DNA of 37,265 nucleotides from Frankiaceae bacterium (GCA_025929315.1 JAICMI010000009.1:1-37265), one strand, 5' to 3'. Shown: positions 17,599 through 27,681, counted from the first letter of the stretch. Notes: a model not told the origin generated them from the sequence alone. Translations and numbers: made by a program.

Positions 17599-18960
17599 TC
17601 AGGGCGGGCGGTAACCCTCTGCGTCTGCCGGATAGGTACGGCGGCCAACCGTGAGCAACAGGATCGCTCCCAGCCCAAGGGGAATGAGGGAGAGCAGGAA
17701 GGTGTCGCGTAGCCCACTGGACCCGCCCAGGTGGGAGGCAGTCAGGCCGAACAGCAGCGGCGCCGCGGCCTGCGCGCCGCTTCGCAGCAGTGTTCGCACC
17801 GCCTCCGCGCGGCCCCACAGTTCGGGCGGCATCACGTCGAGGCGGGCGGCATCCAAGGGTGGGTTGCTGCCGCCCAGTCCGACGCCACAAAGCATCAGCA
17901 GCGGGATCGCGACTCCGATGCTCGCGGTGGCAATGGCGGGTACGAACAGCAGCACGGCGATGAGAACTGCGACGGCGGCAACCGTGACCCGTGCGGTTCG
18001 GTGGCCGTTGGAGAGGGCTCGGTCCGCGAGCCAGCCGCCGAGAATGGCGCCGACGAGCATTCCTATCCCGATCAGCGGCAACAATGAGGTGGCGGCCGAC
18101 TGCGACAGCGAGTAGTGGTGGCGAACGAATTCCACGCCGAAGCCGCGAACGCCGGCGAGGAAGAAGTAGCCGAGCGCGCTGGCGACGATCAGGACGACGT
18201 TCGACCGCACGCGCAGGACGTACTTGACGGCTTGAGGCAGGGACAACGCCTGCGGGGGCTTGCGTAAGGGCCCATCAGCCGGGGGACCGCTGTCGTGGAT
18301 CGCCCGAGTGCCGCGGCGCAGACGGTCGCCGCCGCCGCGTGCCGGCTCAGGCAGTCTGGTCAGCGCCCAGACCAGAACTGTTACGAGCGGTACGAGCGCG
18401 AGGAAGGCGGCCCGCCAGGACACTGCGGCGAGGTTGCCGCAGACGATGAAGCCGAAGCCCGTCCCGACCAGTTCGCCCGCGATGACGTAGCTGTAAATGC
18501 GGCTTCTCTCGCTGCTGGGGAAGAAGTCGCCCAGCAAGGAGGCGACAGCCGGGCCGGCGACCGCGACCACCGCGCCAAGGGCGACGCGCGTGAAGAGCAG
18601 GAAGAGGAAGGAGGTCGCGAATCCGGACAGCGCGCTCGCCACACCCCACAAGACGACCGCGTAGCGCAACAAGGACACCCGCGGTAGACGGTCGACGAGC
18701 ATGCCTGCCGGGATCGTCGCCGCGGCGCCGACCAGCGAGGTCACTGCCAGCAGCATGCCGATTCCAGCTTTACCGATGTGCAGCCCGCGCTGCAGCTGTG
18801 GTCCGGCTGCCCCGACCGCCGAGGTATCCGCCGCCGACAACGCAAGGACAGCCGCAAGCGTCGCGACCACCTGGACCCGAGCTCTACCACCGATCGCTCG
18901 CTGCACCCGAGCGACGAGCTCATGCGGCGCCGGCGGCACCAGCGACGACACCCGAGTCAT
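17599..18960 (-). CDS. MFS transporter
   Basis: Multi-TM; LLAVTSLVGAAATIPAGMLVDRLPRVSLLRYAVVLWG (MFS motif A region). Confidence 0.9.
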   Translation of the reverse strand: MTRVSSLVPPAPHELVARVQRAIGGRARVQVVATLAAVLALSAADTSAVGAAGPQLQRGLHIGKAGIGMLLAVTSLVGAAATIPAGMLVDRLPRVSLLRYAVVLWGVASALSGFATSFLFLLFTRVALGAVVAVAGPAVASLLGDFFPSSERSRIYSYVIAGELVGTGFGFIVCGNLAAVSWRAAFLALVPLVTVLVWALTRLPEPARGGGDRLRRGTRAIHDSGPPADGPLRKPPQALSLPQAVKYVLRVRSNVVLIVASALGYFFLAGVRGFGVEFVRHHYSLSQSAATSLLPLIGIGMLVGAILGGWLADRALSNGHRTARVTVAAVAVLIAVLLFVPAIATASIGVAIPLLMLCGVGLGGSNPPLDAARLDVMPPELWGRAEAVRTLLRSGAQAAAPLLFGLTASHLGGSSGLRDTFLLSLIPLGLGAILLLTVGRRTYPADAEGYRPP

Positions 18961-19092
18961 GCAGATTGACTGCCCGAGCCGTCGTTAGCGCACGCGCCGT
19001 CGACCGTCCGGTCGTCGCCGCGAGGGGGGCGGGTAAGGGAAAGTGCCTCCCTGGTTAGGTGCACTACAGCCGGGTACTCGGATCACGTCAGC

Positions 19093-19518
19093 TTGTCGGA
19101 GGGAGGCGCGGTGCCGCCGGAACGGCCGCCGGTCGACGTCGTCGCCACGATCGAGCTGACGCCTGAACCCCAGGCTCCCGGTTGGGCCCGCCGGTTCATC
19201 GGCGAGTTCTGCGCTGCGGCCGGCCTGCCGGAGGAGCTGTGTCACACGGCGAGTCTGCTGACGAGCGAACTGGTCACCAACGCCGTCCTGCACGGCCGGA
19301 GCTCGGCCACGCTAAGCGCGCACCGTCCCAACGATCGGCTGCGGGTGTCGGTGCGCGATGACAACCCGGCGCTTCCGAACGTGGGCGCCTCTCCGACGGT
19401 CGACGCGACCGCGGAGGGCGGTCGGGGGCTGGCGATCGTTGCCATGCTCGCTGATTCGTGGGGAGTCGAGGCGACGGACACCGGCAAGGCTGTCTGGTTC
19501 GAGCTGGCCATCCCGTGA
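19093..19518 (+). CDS. RsbW/SpoIIAB-like ATP-binding regulatory protein (HATPase_c)
   Basis: LLTSELVTNAVLHGRS, VRDDNPALP, GGRGLAIVAMLADSWGVE. Confidence 0.9.
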   Translation: MSEGGAVPPERPPVDVVATIELTPEPQAPGWARRFIGEFCAAAGLPEELCHTASLLTSELVTNAVLHGRSSATLSAHRPNDRLRVSVRDDNPALPNVGASPTVDATAEGGRGLAIVAMLADSWGVEATDTGKAVWFELAIP

Positions 19519-19552
19519 CGACACCCTTCCCGGTATGCCTGGCCGGGGCGGA

Positions 19553-21013
19553 CTACGTACCGGTAGGCCGGTCGAGCACGAGTGCGAGGCAGTCGTCGCG
19601 GCGTACCGCCGCAGTCAGCGTTTCCACCACCAGGTGGCGAGCGGCCGCGTCGGCCTCGAGGTCTCGCACCTGCAGGGCGAGGTCGGCGAGCGCCTGCATT
19701 CCCTCGACGATGTCGCGCCGGGCCTCGATCAGACCGTCGGTGTAGAACACAACGCGGGCACCCGGCGGGACCTCCACGTCGATCACGTCATCGGTCCCGG
19801 CGTCCGGCCAGCCGAGGGGGCGACCTGATGCTTCGAGGTATCGCGTGGTGCCGTGCTCGGAGATGAACAGTGGCGGCGGGTGGCCGGCGCTGACGAACCG
19901 CAGCCGATGCCTCGCTCGGTCGTAGCGCGCGACGATCGCGGTCGCGGCGAGGTCGGGATATGCGTCGGCGAGCAACCACGACGCCTGCTTGACCACCTGG
20001 TCCAATGGCGTGTCGGCGAGGGTCAGCAACCGCAGCGCGTGCGTGACAGCCAGCGCGTCGCGGGCGGCGACGAGACCTTTACCGACGACGTCCACGACGA
20101 CGAGGTGCATGCCATCGTTCGGAAGCTCTTGCCAGTCGTAGAGGTCACCGCCTGCGGCAGCCGCGTCCGCCGGCAGGTAGTGGATACCAAGGCAGGGATC
20201 GGTCGTCTGCGGCGGCGGGGGCTGTAGCACCTGCTGCAACTCGTGCAACGCACCTGTCGCGGTCTCGGCGGCAAGCCGTGCCTCATCCGCGGCCAACCGG
20301 TCGCTGAGATCCAAGAAGCTCACGACGGCACCGGTGATGGAGCCGTCCTCGACGATTGGCGCGGTGCGGTACTCGACTGACATTGCGGTGCGGTCCGCGC
20401 GCCACAACAGGTCGGTGCAGACGCGTGGCTGGCCGTCGCGGAGAGTCGCCAGCAGCGGGCAGTCCTCGACCGGGTACGGAGCGCCGTCAGCGCGGGTGTG
20501 GTGGAACGCCTCATGCGCATCGACACCCGCCAGCGCAGCGGCGGTGTAGCCCAGCGCGCGTTCGGCGGAGGCGTTCATGAACGTGATCTTGTTGTGGGCG
20601 TCGATGCCGTAGATGCCTTCACTCACAGCGTCCAGCACTGCGGACTCGAGCCGCATCGCGTGCTCGAGCGCCGCCACCCGTCCTGTGTCTCGCACCGCGA
20701 TGACCACGCCGAGCGGATCGGGCTGGATGTCGATGTCGAGCCACGCCTCATGTCCGGGCTGTCGCAGCCGCAGCACCTCTCCCACGGAGCTCGCCAGCAC
20801 TCGGAGGACGGCCTGCTCGCGCTCCGACCCGGAAAGGTCTGGGCACGCGTCGCGGATGTCTCGGCCGGTCACCTCCGCAGCCGTCAGACCAGCCGCCCGC
20901 TCCGCAGCCGCGTTGAGCACCAGCACGCGCAGCTGCCGGTCCAGCAACCACAGTGGGTCGCTGGCGCAGTCCGCGACGCGCCGCCATGCGTCTGGGTCGA
21001 CAGGCGAGGACAT
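19553..21013 (-). CDS. PAS-PAS-SpoIIE (PP2C) serine phosphatase
   Basis: Two PAS-like segments, then AAGGDLYDWQEL, VVDVVGKGLVAARDALAV, SAGHPPPLFIS, FYTDGLIEARR; MSSPVDP start. Confidence 0.92.
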   Translation of the reverse strand: MSSPVDPDAWRRVADCASDPLWLLDRQLRVLVLNAAAERAAGLTAAEVTGRDIRDACPDLSGSEREQAVLRVLASSVGEVLRLRQPGHEAWLDIDIQPDPLGVVIAVRDTGRVAALEHAMRLESAVLDAVSEGIYGIDAHNKITFMNASAERALGYTAAALAGVDAHEAFHHTRADGAPYPVEDCPLLATLRDGQPRVCTDLLWRADRTAMSVEYRTAPIVEDGSITGAVVSFLDLSDRLAADEARLAAETATGALHELQQVLQPPPPQTTDPCLGIHYLPADAAAAGGDLYDWQELPNDGMHLVVVDVVGKGLVAARDALAVTHALRLLTLADTPLDQVVKQASWLLADAYPDLAATAIVARYDRARHRLRFVSAGHPPPLFISEHGTTRYLEASGRPLGWPDAGTDDVIDVEVPPGARVVFYTDGLIEARRDIVEGMQALADLALQVRDLEADAAARHLVVETLTAAVRRDDCLALVLDRPTGT

Positions 21014-21131
21014 CGGGTTCAACCGTAAATATGAAAAACGTCGATGATGGGTGAAAGCGGACAGATCATCCTTTTTGGCTATGTCGCCGTAGCCCGCCGG
21101 CTTTGTGACGTTGGGTCTGATACTTGCACGA

Positions 21132-21515
21132 ATGGCCAATCAGCTAACGTGCGGAACCGTGGCTCTTTCGACGCCGGAGATCGCGGTCGCCAAGTCCGAG
21201 CTGTTTCGCGCACTGGCGCACCCCACGCGCATCCGGGTGTTGGAAGTCCTCGTGGAGGGCGAGCAATCGGTCGGCGCGCTCGCGGACCTGCTCAACCTCG
21301 ATCTGCCGCCGCTGTCGCAGCAGCTCGCCGTGCTTCGAAATGCCCACATCGTGATGACCCGGAGGGAAGGGTCGATGGTCATCTACCGGGTCACGGACCC
21401 CCGGATGTCCCAGTTGTTGGTGACAGCCAAGCAACTGCTCGCAACCGAGCTGCGAAGTGGTCGACAGCTGCTCGACAGTCTCGAGGCCAACCTTCTCGAG
21501 GAAACCTCGGGCTGA
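21132..21515 (+). CDS. ArsR family HTH regulator
   Basis: LFRALAHPTRIRVLEVLVEGEQSVGALADLLNLDLPPLSQQLAVLRNAHIV; lacks the CVC metal motif. Confidence 0.9.
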   Translation: MANQLTCGTVALSTPEIAVAKSELFRALAHPTRIRVLEVLVEGEQSVGALADLLNLDLPPLSQQLAVLRNAHIVMTRREGSMVIYRVTDPRMSQLLVTAKQLLATELRSGRQLLDSLEANLLEETSG

Positions 21516-21518
21516 CGG

Positions 21519-21863
21519 TTGGACACCTTTGACTGCACCGTCGAGAAGCTCGCGAACGCCACTGTCGTCCACGTGCACGGCGAAGTGGACATGGCTAGCG
21601 CGCCGCACCTGCGGGATGTGTTCATCGGGGTGCTCGCCGCGGAGCCGTCTGCGCACCTGATCGTGGATCTCGGCGGTGTGGAATTCATTGACAGCACTGG
21701 CATTGGCGTCATCGTGGCGGCGCACCAGCGTGTGACCGCGAACGGTGGGTGGTTTACCGCGGTCGTGCCCACGGCGAAGGTCCGCAAGGTGTTGCAGATA
21801 ACAGGCTTGCTCAGGGTGTGGCGAGTGACGGGTTCACTAGAGGATGCGCTCGACGACGTCTAA
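21519..21863 (+). CDS. STAS-domain anti-sigma factor antagonist (RsbV/SpoIIAA-like)
   Basis: VVHVHGEVDMASAPHLRDVF, IVDLGGVEFIDSTGIGVIVAAHQRV; probable TTG start 4 nt after the ArsR stop. Confidence 0.92.
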   Translation: MDTFDCTVEKLANATVVHVHGEVDMASAPHLRDVFIGVLAAEPSAHLIVDLGGVEFIDSTGIGVIVAAHQRVTANGGWFTAVVPTAKVRKVLQITGLLRVWRVTGSLEDALDDV

Positions 21864-21882
21864 CGTCGGGCGAGCCGCGGTG

Positions 21883-22659
21883 CTAATGCGGGGTGCCGCG
21901 CAACCGGACCGACAGGCAGGTGACGCACCCTTCAAGCTTCTGGAACTCGCTGATGTCGACAGCTACCGGCTCGTATCCCAGCTCGCGGAACAGCTGGGCT
22001 GAGAGCGGGCAGTCCGCGGCCAGGAGCAGTTGGTTGCCGCCGAGGACGACGACGTGGGCGCCGGACTCCTCGGGCACGCCGAGGAACCGTGGGAACAACG
22101 CCGGTTCGTCGACGAGCGGGGGGTAGCCGATGACGGTGCCGTCTGGCAGCGCGGTGACTGCCGACTTCAGGTGGAGCACGCTGCGGACCGGCACGGCGAC
22201 CACGGTCATGCCCAGCGGTTCGGCGATCGCCCTTAGCTGCACGACTCCGTCAGAGTTGGTGCGGCCGCCGACGCCGACGTAGATGACGTTGTCGACCTTC
22301 AGTACGTCGCCGCCGTCGAGGGTGCCGGGCGCGGTGACGTGTGCGACGGGAAGACCGAGTGAGGCCACGACCTTCTCGACGTCGTGGGTCTCGGGGCGGC
22401 GGGACTCCGCGCCGGGCCGCGAGACCACCGCGACCGACCGCACCATCACGACCGCATCCTCGACGAACACACTGTCCGGACAGTCGGCAGCCGACGGCAC
22501 CTCGATCGTCCGCCAGCCGGTGTCGCGAAGCGCCTGCACGTAACCAGCCCATTGCTCGTGGGCGAGCCCGAGATCGATCGGGCGTCGGGCGATGTGCGTC
22601 ACGAGCCCTTCCTCCAGCCGTGGGCCGGGCGACCGCACGAGCGCGGTATCACTGGTCAT
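21883..22659 (-). CDS. ddaH: Dimethylargininase (DDAH)-like amidinotransferase-family hydrolase
   Basis: DCPDSVFVEDAVVM, VTAPGTLDGGDVLKV, C-terminal EGCVTCLSVRLRG catalytic Cys. Confidence 0.88.
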   Translation of the reverse strand: MTSDTALVRSPGPRLEEGLVTHIARRPIDLGLAHEQWAGYVQALRDTGWRTIEVPSAADCPDSVFVEDAVVMVRSVAVVSRPGAESRRPETHDVEKVVASLGLPVAHVTAPGTLDGGDVLKVDNVIYVGVGGRTNSDGVVQLRAIAEPLGMTVVAVPVRSVLHLKSAVTALPDGTVIGYPPLVDEPALFPRFLGVPEESGAHVVVLGGNQLLLAADCPLSAQLFRELGYEPVAVDISEFQKLEGCVTCLSVRLRGTPH

Positions 22660-22681
22660 GACGCACACCTCTCGATTCATG

Positions 22682-24115
22682 TCAGCACACGGTCACAGTC
22701 TCGGCTGTGATCGGCGGCTCGACGTACTCAATCGGTTCCGCGACCTGCCCCTCGCGCTCCTTCTTCGCCTTTAGGAAGGCGTAGAACGGCATGCCGATCA
22801 GCAGGACGATGACCGCCTGGTAGACCGCCTGGTAACCGGACGAGGCCGTGACCCACAGCGAGAACAGGATTGACAGTGACGCGATGCCAAGGTCCCGCGT
22901 GAGTGCCGCACCGTGCACCCTGCGCCGCCTCGACACCAGATAGCTGAGCTGGGCGAGCGCGGAGAAGAAGTAGGGAATGGCGACGGTCACCACGGACAGA
23001 TAGACGAGGTAGTTGAAGACCTTCAACCCGGTGTCGCCGCCGCCGTAGCTGTAGGCCATCAGCAGCGATGCAACGATCGCGGATGTGACGATGCCGAACG
23101 CCGGCACTCCCCGGCGGCTCTGGCTGCCGAACTGCTTCACGAACAGGCCGTCGTTGGCGGCGGCGCGCGGCAGTTCCGCGGTGATGAGCGTCCAGCCGTT
23201 GAGGGCGCCGATGCCTGATACGACTGCCACCGCGGCGACGAACTTCGCAAGTACTGTCGAGCCGCCGAACATCGTCGCGAAGGCTGCGACGAACGGGGCG
23301 CCGTCGTTGATCAGCTTGCCATGGGCCACAAGGCCCATGACCGCGGCGGTCACCAGCACATAGAGCAGACCCGCGGCGAGCGTGCCGTAGACGGAGGCCT
23401 TGCCGACGTTACGCCGTGGATCGCGAACACGGCCGGCCGCGATTCCCGCGCACTCGACACCGATGAAGGCGAACAGCGCGACACCGGCGGCTGCGGAGAT
23501 CGCGCTCATCAGGCTCCCGCCGGTGGCGTTGAACCCGCCGAAGTTGGCGGAGTCGACGAAGAACCATCCGACGATGCCCACGAAAGCCAACGGCAGGAAC
23601 TTGAGAATCACCGTGAGGTTCTGGAACCACGCCATGTTCCGGATCCCGCGCAGGTTGATGAACGCGGGGATCCACAGGCCGGTCATCGCGATTCCGAAGT
23701 TCGTCCACGCGGACGGGTTGTCGATGCCGAAAAGCGACTCGACGTACATCACCCACGAGGACACGATGGCCGCGTTGCCGGCCCAGGCGGTGACCCAGTA
23801 GCACGACGCGGTGAGGTAGCCGGCGAAGTCGCCGAACTCGTGTCGCGCGTAGGCGTAGACGCCGCCCTCACTGTTCGGGATGCGCTTCGCCAGCTGCCCG
23901 AACATCGCGCCCAGCGCGACGGCGCAGATCGTGATCGCGACGAGGGTCAGGATCGAGATGGTCCCGGCGCCGGCCATGACCGCCGGCATCGTGAACACGC
24001 CCGTCCCGACGATGCTGCCGAGAACGAGTGCGGTCGAGGACGGTAGGCCGAGCAGCTTGCCGCGCTCGGGTTGAGCGAGGGGCTGTTTCGTCGGGGCTGT
24101 CAGCAGGGTCGTCAT
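22682..24115 (-). CDS. APC superfamily basic amino acid permease/antiporter
   Basis: LGLPSSTALVLGSIVGTGVFTMPAVMAGAG, GVALFAFIGVECAGIAAGRVRDPRRNV. Confidence 0.9.
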   Translation of the reverse strand: MTTLLTAPTKQPLAQPERGKLLGLPSSTALVLGSIVGTGVFTMPAVMAGAGTISILTLVAITICAVALGAMFGQLAKRIPNSEGGVYAYARHEFGDFAGYLTASCYWVTAWAGNAAIVSSWVMYVESLFGIDNPSAWTNFGIAMTGLWIPAFINLRGIRNMAWFQNLTVILKFLPLAFVGIVGWFFVDSANFGGFNATGGSLMSAISAAAGVALFAFIGVECAGIAAGRVRDPRRNVGKASVYGTLAAGLLYVLVTAAVMGLVAHGKLINDGAPFVAAFATMFGGSTVLAKFVAAVAVVSGIGALNGWTLITAELPRAAANDGLFVKQFGSQSRRGVPAFGIVTSAIVASLLMAYSYGGGDTGLKVFNYLVYLSVVTVAIPYFFSALAQLSYLVSRRRRVHGAALTRDLGIASLSILFSLWVTASSGYQAVYQAVIVLLIGMPFYAFLKAKKEREGQVAEPIEYVEPPITAETVTVC

Positions 24116-24325
24116 TGACGCCGCCTCCTTGGGTCGGGTCCACCAACCGCGGCGCCGACGTCCATCCGGCGGACGACGTGGTCCGCGAGTTACCCCGAGC
24201 CTTGCCGGCGCCGCGGGACCCATCCAGAGGCGAAAGTCACGTCATCCTGGAAAGCAATCGCGCGATGGCGTCGTCACTGACGTCCATGCTGGTTGACGTT
24301 GGTGCGTCCGGGCTCTGGATCGCGA

Positions 24326-25681
24326 TCATCGCCGTAGGTACGCCGCCGATGTAGCGCCGTGTTCGGCTGCGGCTGGCAGATGAATCACAGCCGTGAGCCC
24401 GCCGCCGGCGGTCTCTTCGAGGTTGACCTTTCCATGGTCGGCCTCCACGAGGCGGGCAACGATTGCCAACCCGAGGCCGGCCTTTCGCGCCGTCCGGTCA
24501 CCCTCGAATCTCGTCAGCGCGGCCATCCGGCGGGCTGGCGTCATGCCAGGCCCGTCATCGGCCACCACGACCTCCCCTTGCCCGGACCGCGTGCGCACCG
24601 ACAGAGACACGCGGCCTCCGGGGGAAAGTGCATCCACCGCGTTGGCGAGAAGATTGTCGAGGACCTGCTCGAGATGCCCGGGCGTCAGCCGCGCCGTTGT
24701 CGGCTCGAGTGAGGTCGCCAGTGCAACCCCTGCGTCCTGGGCGACGGGCTGCCACATCTGTACCCGCTCCGAGACGACGGCCGCGATGTCGACGAGGGCT
24801 CTCTCACTGGGAGTCTCGTCGGCGCGCGCGATCGCGAGCAATCCGTCGAGCAACCGGTTGAGGCGAGCGATCTCCCGTAACGCGTCAACGAGTTCGGCTC
24901 GGGCCTCGTCGGGTGAGTCGTCGGCGAGCAGCTCAAGTCGGAGCTGCAGCGCGGCCAGCGGAGTGCGCAGCTGATGGGACACATCCGCGGTCATGGTGCG
25001 CTGGCTGTGCAGCAGCGCACTGATCCGGTCGGCCATCTCGTTGAATGCCGCTGCCACCGAGCGCACCTCCGGCGGGCCGCCACGCACCTCGGTGCGCACG
25101 GTGACATCCCCGTGTCCCATGCGAGCGGCGGCGGACTCCAATCCGCGGAGTGGCTGGCCTATCCACCGTGCCAAGCCAGCCGCGGTCACGGCCCCGAATG
25201 CGATGGTGACGGCTGCCGCAGCCGCCAATGCGAGCCACAGCGCATGGACCCTGTGGTCGATTGGCTCGCTGTCCCGCACCAAGGCCACCGCGCCGAGCGG
25301 GCGTTGCGCGGGGCCGATCCGCGCGCTGACAGCCACGCCATCCGGCACGTGCGGCGTGACGCCCGCGCGGACCGCCGTCACGACCGAGTCCGGCACCGCG
25401 CGTCCGGCGCGCGCGAGCACGCCGCCGTCCCGGCTCAGCACGATCACGCCGTCGCCCGCAGCCACCGACGGCGACGTCGTCCGCGCCTGGGCATCGGCGG
25501 GGTCGGTCCGGTCACCCAGGCGTTCCTCCTCGCTGGTGGCAATTCCGCGAGCTGCGGCCAACGTGTTGGACCGGAAGTCGTCGCGCTGCTGGGAGGAGAT
25601 CTTGATCCCGAGTGGAACGACGACAAGCACGAGCAGTGCGACCAGGACCGCGAGGAACCCGGCGAGGATGCGTCTGGTCAT
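24326..25681 (-). CDS. Sensor histidine kinase (HAMP, HisKA, HATPase)
   Basis: TADVSHQLRTPLAALQLRLELLADD, DNLLANAVDAL, DDGPGM; starts with MTRRILAGFLAVLVALLVLVVV. Confidence 0.93.
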   Translation of the reverse strand: MTRRILAGFLAVLVALLVLVVVPLGIKISSQQRDDFRSNTLAAARGIATSEEERLGDRTDPADAQARTTSPSVAAGDGVIVLSRDGGVLARAGRAVPDSVVTAVRAGVTPHVPDGVAVSARIGPAQRPLGAVALVRDSEPIDHRVHALWLALAAAAAVTIAFGAVTAAGLARWIGQPLRGLESAAARMGHGDVTVRTEVRGGPPEVRSVAAAFNEMADRISALLHSQRTMTADVSHQLRTPLAALQLRLELLADDSPDEARAELVDALREIARLNRLLDGLLAIARADETPSERALVDIAAVVSERVQMWQPVAQDAGVALATSLEPTTARLTPGHLEQVLDNLLANAVDALSPGGRVSLSVRTRSGQGEVVVADDGPGMTPARRMAALTRFEGDRTARKAGLGLAIVARLVEADHGKVNLEETAGGGLTAVIHLPAAAEHGATSAAYLRR

Positions 25682-26367
25682 GGTTGGCGCAGCCGGAAGC
25701 CACGACCGTAAACGGTCTCGATCAGAGACGCGTCGCCGAGCTTGCGACGCAATGCGGCGATGTGTACGTCGAGGACTTTCATCGGTCCATACCAATGGGT
25801 GTCCCAGGCACGGTCGAAGACTTCCTCGCGGGTCACGAGCCGTCCCGGCTCAGCTGCGAGACAGGCAAGGATGTCGAACTCCTTTGCGGTCAACGTCACC
25901 TCCGCGCCGTTGACGGTGACGCGTTGCCCGGCGAGGTCGATCGTCAACGGCCCGTGCCCGATGGTCGTAGGCGTGTCCTCTGTGCGGACTCGTCGAAGTG
26001 CAGCGCGCATCCGGGCGAGCAGCTCCGCGAAGCCGAATGGCTTCGCGAGGTAGTCGTCCGCACCTGCGTCCAACGCGGTGACTCGCTCGTGTTCGGTGTC
26101 GCGTGCGGTGACGACGAGGATCGGCGCGGAGGTCACCTCTCGCAGCTGCTGACACAGCTCGATGCCGTCCCCGTCGGGAAGGCCCAGGTCGAGCAGGATG
26201 AGCTCGGCTTCGAAGTGCGCGAGGGCGGCGGCGGCCGACCCGACGAGGTCCACCCGACAGCCGGCGCGTGACAAGCCGCGGACCAGCTGCTCGCCGATCG
26301 AGCGATCGTCCTCGACGACGAGCACGTGCACCCCGGCCAGAGCCCGGTTAGCCGTCGCGATGGTCAC
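25678..26367 (-). CDS. OmpR/PhoB family response regulator
   Basis: VLVVEDDRSIGEQLVRGL, LILLDLGLPDGDG, DDYLAKPF, winged-helix C-terminus; 4-nt overlap with the kinase. Confidence 0.94.
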   Translation of the reverse strand: MTIATANRALAGVHVLVVEDDRSIGEQLVRGLSRAGCRVDLVGSAAAALAHFEAELILLDLGLPDGDGIELCQQLREVTSAPILVVTARDTEHERVTALDAGADDYLAKPFGFAELLARMRAALRRVRTEDTPTTIGHGPLTIDLAGQRVTVNGAEVTLTAKEFDILACLAAEPGRLVTREEVFDRAWDTHWYGPMKVLDVHIAALRRKLGDASLIETVYGRGFRLRQP

Positions 26368-26438
26368 GGCGTCAACGCTAAGCCGTCCAGCCCGGCGCTA
26401 GACGAGTCCTTAACCCGCGGCGGTGCAGCATCGAAGGC

Positions 26439-27668
26439 ATGCCGCCAGCTACCCGTTCCCGTAGCGCTCCGGTCGGCCGGCCTGCCGCACTGTCGCCGTG
26501 GATCGCTGGGCAGCAATGGGCCCAGTACCGGCTGCGTCAGCCGGGCTGGCTGATCCTGCCTTTACGCGCGTTTCTCGGTGTGACCTTTCTCTATGCGTCG
26601 CTGCAAAAGCTCGCCAATCCGACGTATCTGGACCCGGCCAACGCACAGTCGGTGGTTGGACAGATGCGCACATTGCGTCACGTGAGCCCGATCGGACCGC
26701 TGCTCGGCCTGTCGCTGCATGCACCGACCTTGGTCGGGCTGCTCATCGCGTTCGGTGAGCTCGCCGTGGCCGTCGCCGTCCTACTCGGGCTGTGGACCCG
26801 GCTCGCCGCGGTAGGCGGAATGGCACTGTCGCTGACCTTTCTGCTCACGGTCAGTTGGCGAACGACGCCGTACTACTACGGCGCGGACATCGTCTTCTTC
26901 TTCGCTTGGACCGTGATCCTGGCGTTCGGTGCCGCCAACGTGCTCAGTCTCGACGGCTGGCTGCATCAGCGTGCACGAACCGCAGCCGGACTCGAGTCGT
27001 TGCCGGCACTTGTGTCCGTGGAGGTCCCGCGACTGCGGCAGCTCTGCGGTCGCGGCGAGGCGTGCGGTCTGCGGCCAGACGGCAGGTGCGGACGGCAGCA
27101 CTGCGGTGTCTTTCCCGTCGCCGAACGGCTTCGACCCGGTGTTGCGGCCGACGTTGACCGGCGCCGGTTGCTGCTCGCGGGCCGGGTCGCGATGCTCGCC
27201 GCTGTCGGCGCAGCTTTCACCGGCGGGATCACGGCCTGGCTCGGCCGGCTGGCCGGCGGCACGAAGTCCACGCAGCACGACGCACTGACGGCGGGCACTC
27301 CGCCAAGCCATGCCCCGAGTGCGAAGCCGACGGCTAGCACCAGCAAAGCGTCGAAGCCGCCGCCTGGGAAGGCGATCGGCCGAGCAACTCAGGTTCCTGT
27401 CGGTCAGGCCGGGCGGTTTACGGACCCGGCGTCGGGTGCCCCGGCGTACGTCGTGCATGCCAGCGGAAACACGTTCGTCGCCTTCTCGGCCGTCTGCACG
27501 CACGCGGGGTGCACCGTACAGTTCGACTCCGGTAGCCAGCAGTTCGTTTGTCCCTGCCACGGAGGCGTCTATGACGCGCACACCGGGCGGGTGCTCGCAG
27601 GCCCGCCGCCGTCGCCCCTGCCGAACATCTCGGTCCATGTCGTCAACGGTGAGATCCGGGTCGACTGA
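26439..27668 (+). CDS. DoxX/DoxD-like membrane protein fused to a C-terminal Rieske [2Fe-2S] domain
   Basis: LRAFLGVTFLYASLQKLANPTYLDP (DoxX) and CTHAGCTVQFDSGSQQFVCPCHGGVYDAHTG (Rieske CxH...CxxH); Cys-rich linker between. Confidence 0.9.
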   Translation: MPPATRSRSAPVGRPAALSPWIAGQQWAQYRLRQPGWLILPLRAFLGVTFLYASLQKLANPTYLDPANAQSVVGQMRTLRHVSPIGPLLGLSLHAPTLVGLLIAFGELAVAVAVLLGLWTRLAAVGGMALSLTFLLTVSWRTTPYYYGADIVFFFAWTVILAFGAANVLSLDGWLHQRARTAAGLESLPALVSVEVPRLRQLCGRGEACGLRPDGRCGRQHCGVFPVAERLRPGVAADVDRRRLLLAGRVAMLAAVGAAFTGGITAWLGRLAGGTKSTQHDALTAGTPPSHAPSAKPTASTSKASKPPPGKAIGRATQVPVGQAGRFTDPASGAPAYVVHASGNTFVAFSAVCTHAGCTVQFDSGSQQFVCPCHGGVYDAHTGRVLAGPPPSPLPNISVHVVNGEIRVD

Positions 27669-27681
27669 ACACGATCACCGC

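Noticed and set aside
22682-24223. Upstream extension of the permease start to 24223
   Set aside because: N-terminal extension is Arg/Pro-rich; MTTLLTAP at 24115 with an upstream GGAGGC is more plausible.
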